NCBI GenBank assembly: GCA_002221725.1
Contig: NJFT01000094.1
Location: 62,001 to 126,000 of the forward strand
DNA from: Scedosporium boydii
Taxonomy: Eukaryota; Ascomycota; Sordariomycetes; Microascales; Microascaceae
Direction of reading: 5' to 3'
Length of the DNA: 64,000 nucleotides
Part shown: positions 62,501 to 64,000 of the stretch, one piece after another
Numbering within the stretch: position 1 is the stretch's first letter
How the letters are laid out: every line of letters starts with the position of its first letter
Program-made: the position numbers and the translations under genes
Notes under the pieces: model-generated
The model's database searches: none
The model's input: the letters and a program-made list of their open reading frames with translations, nothing else
What the model was told of the DNA's origin: nothing

Positions 62501-63500
62501 TACTATTAAATAAAAGGTTTTAGAAGTTAATTATAAACTTAACTTATTAAAAACTATAAAATATAACTTAGTTTTCTATATTATATTTTTAAAATTTATA
62601 TATAATAATATATCTACTAAAGAATTTATCAAAATAAAAGTAAAAAAAGATAAATAGAAAGTTAAAAAAATTTTAAATTTTATAGTTAATAATAAAAAAG
62701 TTAAATAGTTAATAAAATAAAAAAATTTTAAATATAGTAAAAATATTTAAGAATTTATTAAATATTTAATAAAAAGTTAATAACTTTTTATTATATTCTA
62801 CTAGAAAAATCTAATAAAGCTATAAAATCTAATAATATTAGATTTAAAAATAATAATTAATTAATTTCTAAATTAGAAAAAAAGAAAATAATAATCTTTA
62901 TAATTTTTTTTTACTACTTATTCTATCTCTAACTAAATAACTTCTAATACCTTTTTTTATAAAGCTTTTTTTCTTTTTTAAATTAGCTAATATAGAATAT
63001 AGTAGTATTAAAAGTAGTAAAGTAGTAAGTAATATCTACCTTAACCTCCTTTTTTTTTATTTTAAATAAGATTACTTTTACTTTAAATAATTAACTATAG
63101 ATAATATAAGTTAGTAAAAAGTTAAGCTTATAAAGTAGAAGAGAACCTATAAGTAGAGTTCATAATTCCTTTAATATTATAGTTAACTTAGTAAAAAAAG
63201 ATATAACACTTATAATAAAACTATTTCTTTTAAATAATATACTTATAAAAATATAAAAATTAAAATAAATTAAATACTTAAGTATTTTAAAAAGATATTA
63301 TTAAAAAAAATATTATTAATAGTTTATATTAAGTACTTTTAATTAATTTTAAAAGTTATTATTTTAAAAAAATAAGATTTAGAAATATAATTTTATATAA
63401 TTATAAAAATAATATAAAAATAAAATAGAACTTATAAAAAAAAAGAAGATCTAAAACTAATAAGTTTTTAAAAATAAAGATTAAAAGAGAGGTGAGATTA
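56515..63500 (+). pseudogene. gag-pol remnant of element Y
   Basis: Collinear with X. Reverse transcriptase traces lie at about 60,180-60,560 and a chromodomain trace at about 62,705-62,780. Stop codons are dense, and no frame longer than a few dozen codons survives. Confidence 0.7.
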
Positions 63501-63914
63501 TATTATAATATAACTATAATTAGGTTATAAGGAAGTAATATAGTATAGTAAAATTATAAGTTATATAGTTATTTTTACTAAAAAGTAACTAATTAGTTAT
63601 CTTAATAAGTAATTAATTAATTATAGAAGAAAGTAACTAGTTAGTTAATTTAAAAATTAATTTACTTAGAAGAGCTTAGAAAGAAAATATCTATATAAGT
63701 TATAAAATTCTTTATATATTTAGTTTATCTTTTAAGACTCTCTAATAGTTAATTTAAGTATAACTATATTTCTATATTTAAATATATACTTTTTATTAAA
63801 TATCTTATAAATACTATTTAACTATTTTATTTTATTATTAATAGATAACTTTTAACTCTATTATTAGTTATATCTACTTAATACTATTAATAGGCTAGTA
63901 TTAAAATTATAATA
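63501..63914 (+). repeat. Right LTR of element Y (414 bp)
   Basis: Aligns with 56104-56514 apart from small indels. The GCCGCGACC block of the left copy has become AT-rich here. Confidence 0.78.
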
Positions 63915-64000
63915 ATAATAGCTATAAGATATATTATAATTTATATATAAATTATATATTAAGTTTTAAATAAGATAAATATTTTAAATAAGTAATTATA

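Larger units (their letters stand above)
56104..63914 (+). mobile_element. Gypsy chromovirus element Y
   Basis: Plus-strand element of 7,811 bp with LTRs of 411 and 414 bp and flanking ATAAT at 56099-56103 and 63915-63919. The purine-rich stretch 63483-63500 precedes the right LTR. Its body aligns with X but is one of the most AT-saturated parts of the window. The duplication is AT-only and so weaker evidence than TAAGG or GATTA. Confidence 0.8.
27540..64000. repeat. AT-rich, RIP-mutated repeat compartment
   Basis: From about 27,540 on the sequence is dominated by A and T, very rich in TA steps and poor in CA and TG steps. This is the expected result of repeated C-to-T change at CpA on both strands. 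Retroelement reading frames inside show the matching protein changes: Gln and Trp codons turned to stops, Cys and His to Tyr, Asp to Asn, Gly to Arg or Ser. I find no intact gene in these 36 kb. The compartment continues past the right edge of the window. The stretch 27,540-28,734 is unidentified AT-rich sequence. Confidence 0.92.

Overview
The window is nuclear DNA of a filamentous ascomycete (Pezizomycotina). The genes carry short introns (about 60-100 bp, some with a visible CTAAC or CTGAC branch point). Fungal-specific families recur: Zn2Cys6 regulators, a Cip1-like secreted protein, a QDE-2-type Argonaute, and a pisatin-demethylase-like P450. The right-hand 36 kb is an AT-rich repeat compartment depleted in CpA/TpG and enriched in TpA, the signature of repeat-induced point mutation (RIP). 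I do not assign a species.

Positions 1-27,200 are an ordinary gene-bearing block with nine supported protein genes. In order: a LURP-one-related protein (+), a secreted Cip1-like protein (-), a ZIP zinc transporter (-), an Argonaute with an intact DEDH catalytic tetrad (-), a GMC oxidoreductase (+), an M29/NicX-like putative metalloenzyme (-), a Zn2Cys6 regulator (+), an anion:cation-symporter-type MFS permease (+), a C2H2/Zn2Cys6 double regulator (-), and a cytochrome P450 (+); counting each of these separately gives ten. Splice structures were rebuilt by hand and keep frame throughout. The GMC, M29-like, Zn2Cys6 and MFS genes (11,044-19,507) look like a small catabolic cluster. The MFS promoter has three copies, and the divergent M29-like/regulator promoter one copy, of an inverted CGG-N8-CCG element with related spacer sequence. 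I infer these are operators of the cluster's own regulator.

Positions 27,540-64,000 hold no intact gene. They are a stack of chromodomain-type Ty3/Gypsy retroelements, all dead. Element X (plus strand, 31,627-54,893, target duplication ATTAT) was split by two later minus-strand insertions. These are element A (34,432-41,900, duplication TAAGG) and element B (44,242-52,268, duplication GATTA). B was itself interrupted by a 495-bp GC-rich element with a 6-bp duplication, and a sister copy of that element sits at 28,735-29,226. Element Y (plus strand, 56,104-63,914, duplication ATAAT) follows, and a truncated relative Z lies at about 30,127-31,059. The LTR families share the TATA-to-R/U5 part but have different U3 parts. 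RIP damage is heaviest in X and Y, lighter in A, and least in the two GC-rich insertions, which gives a relative chronology.

All exon borders are predictions from sequence. Family names come from motif recognition without database searches.
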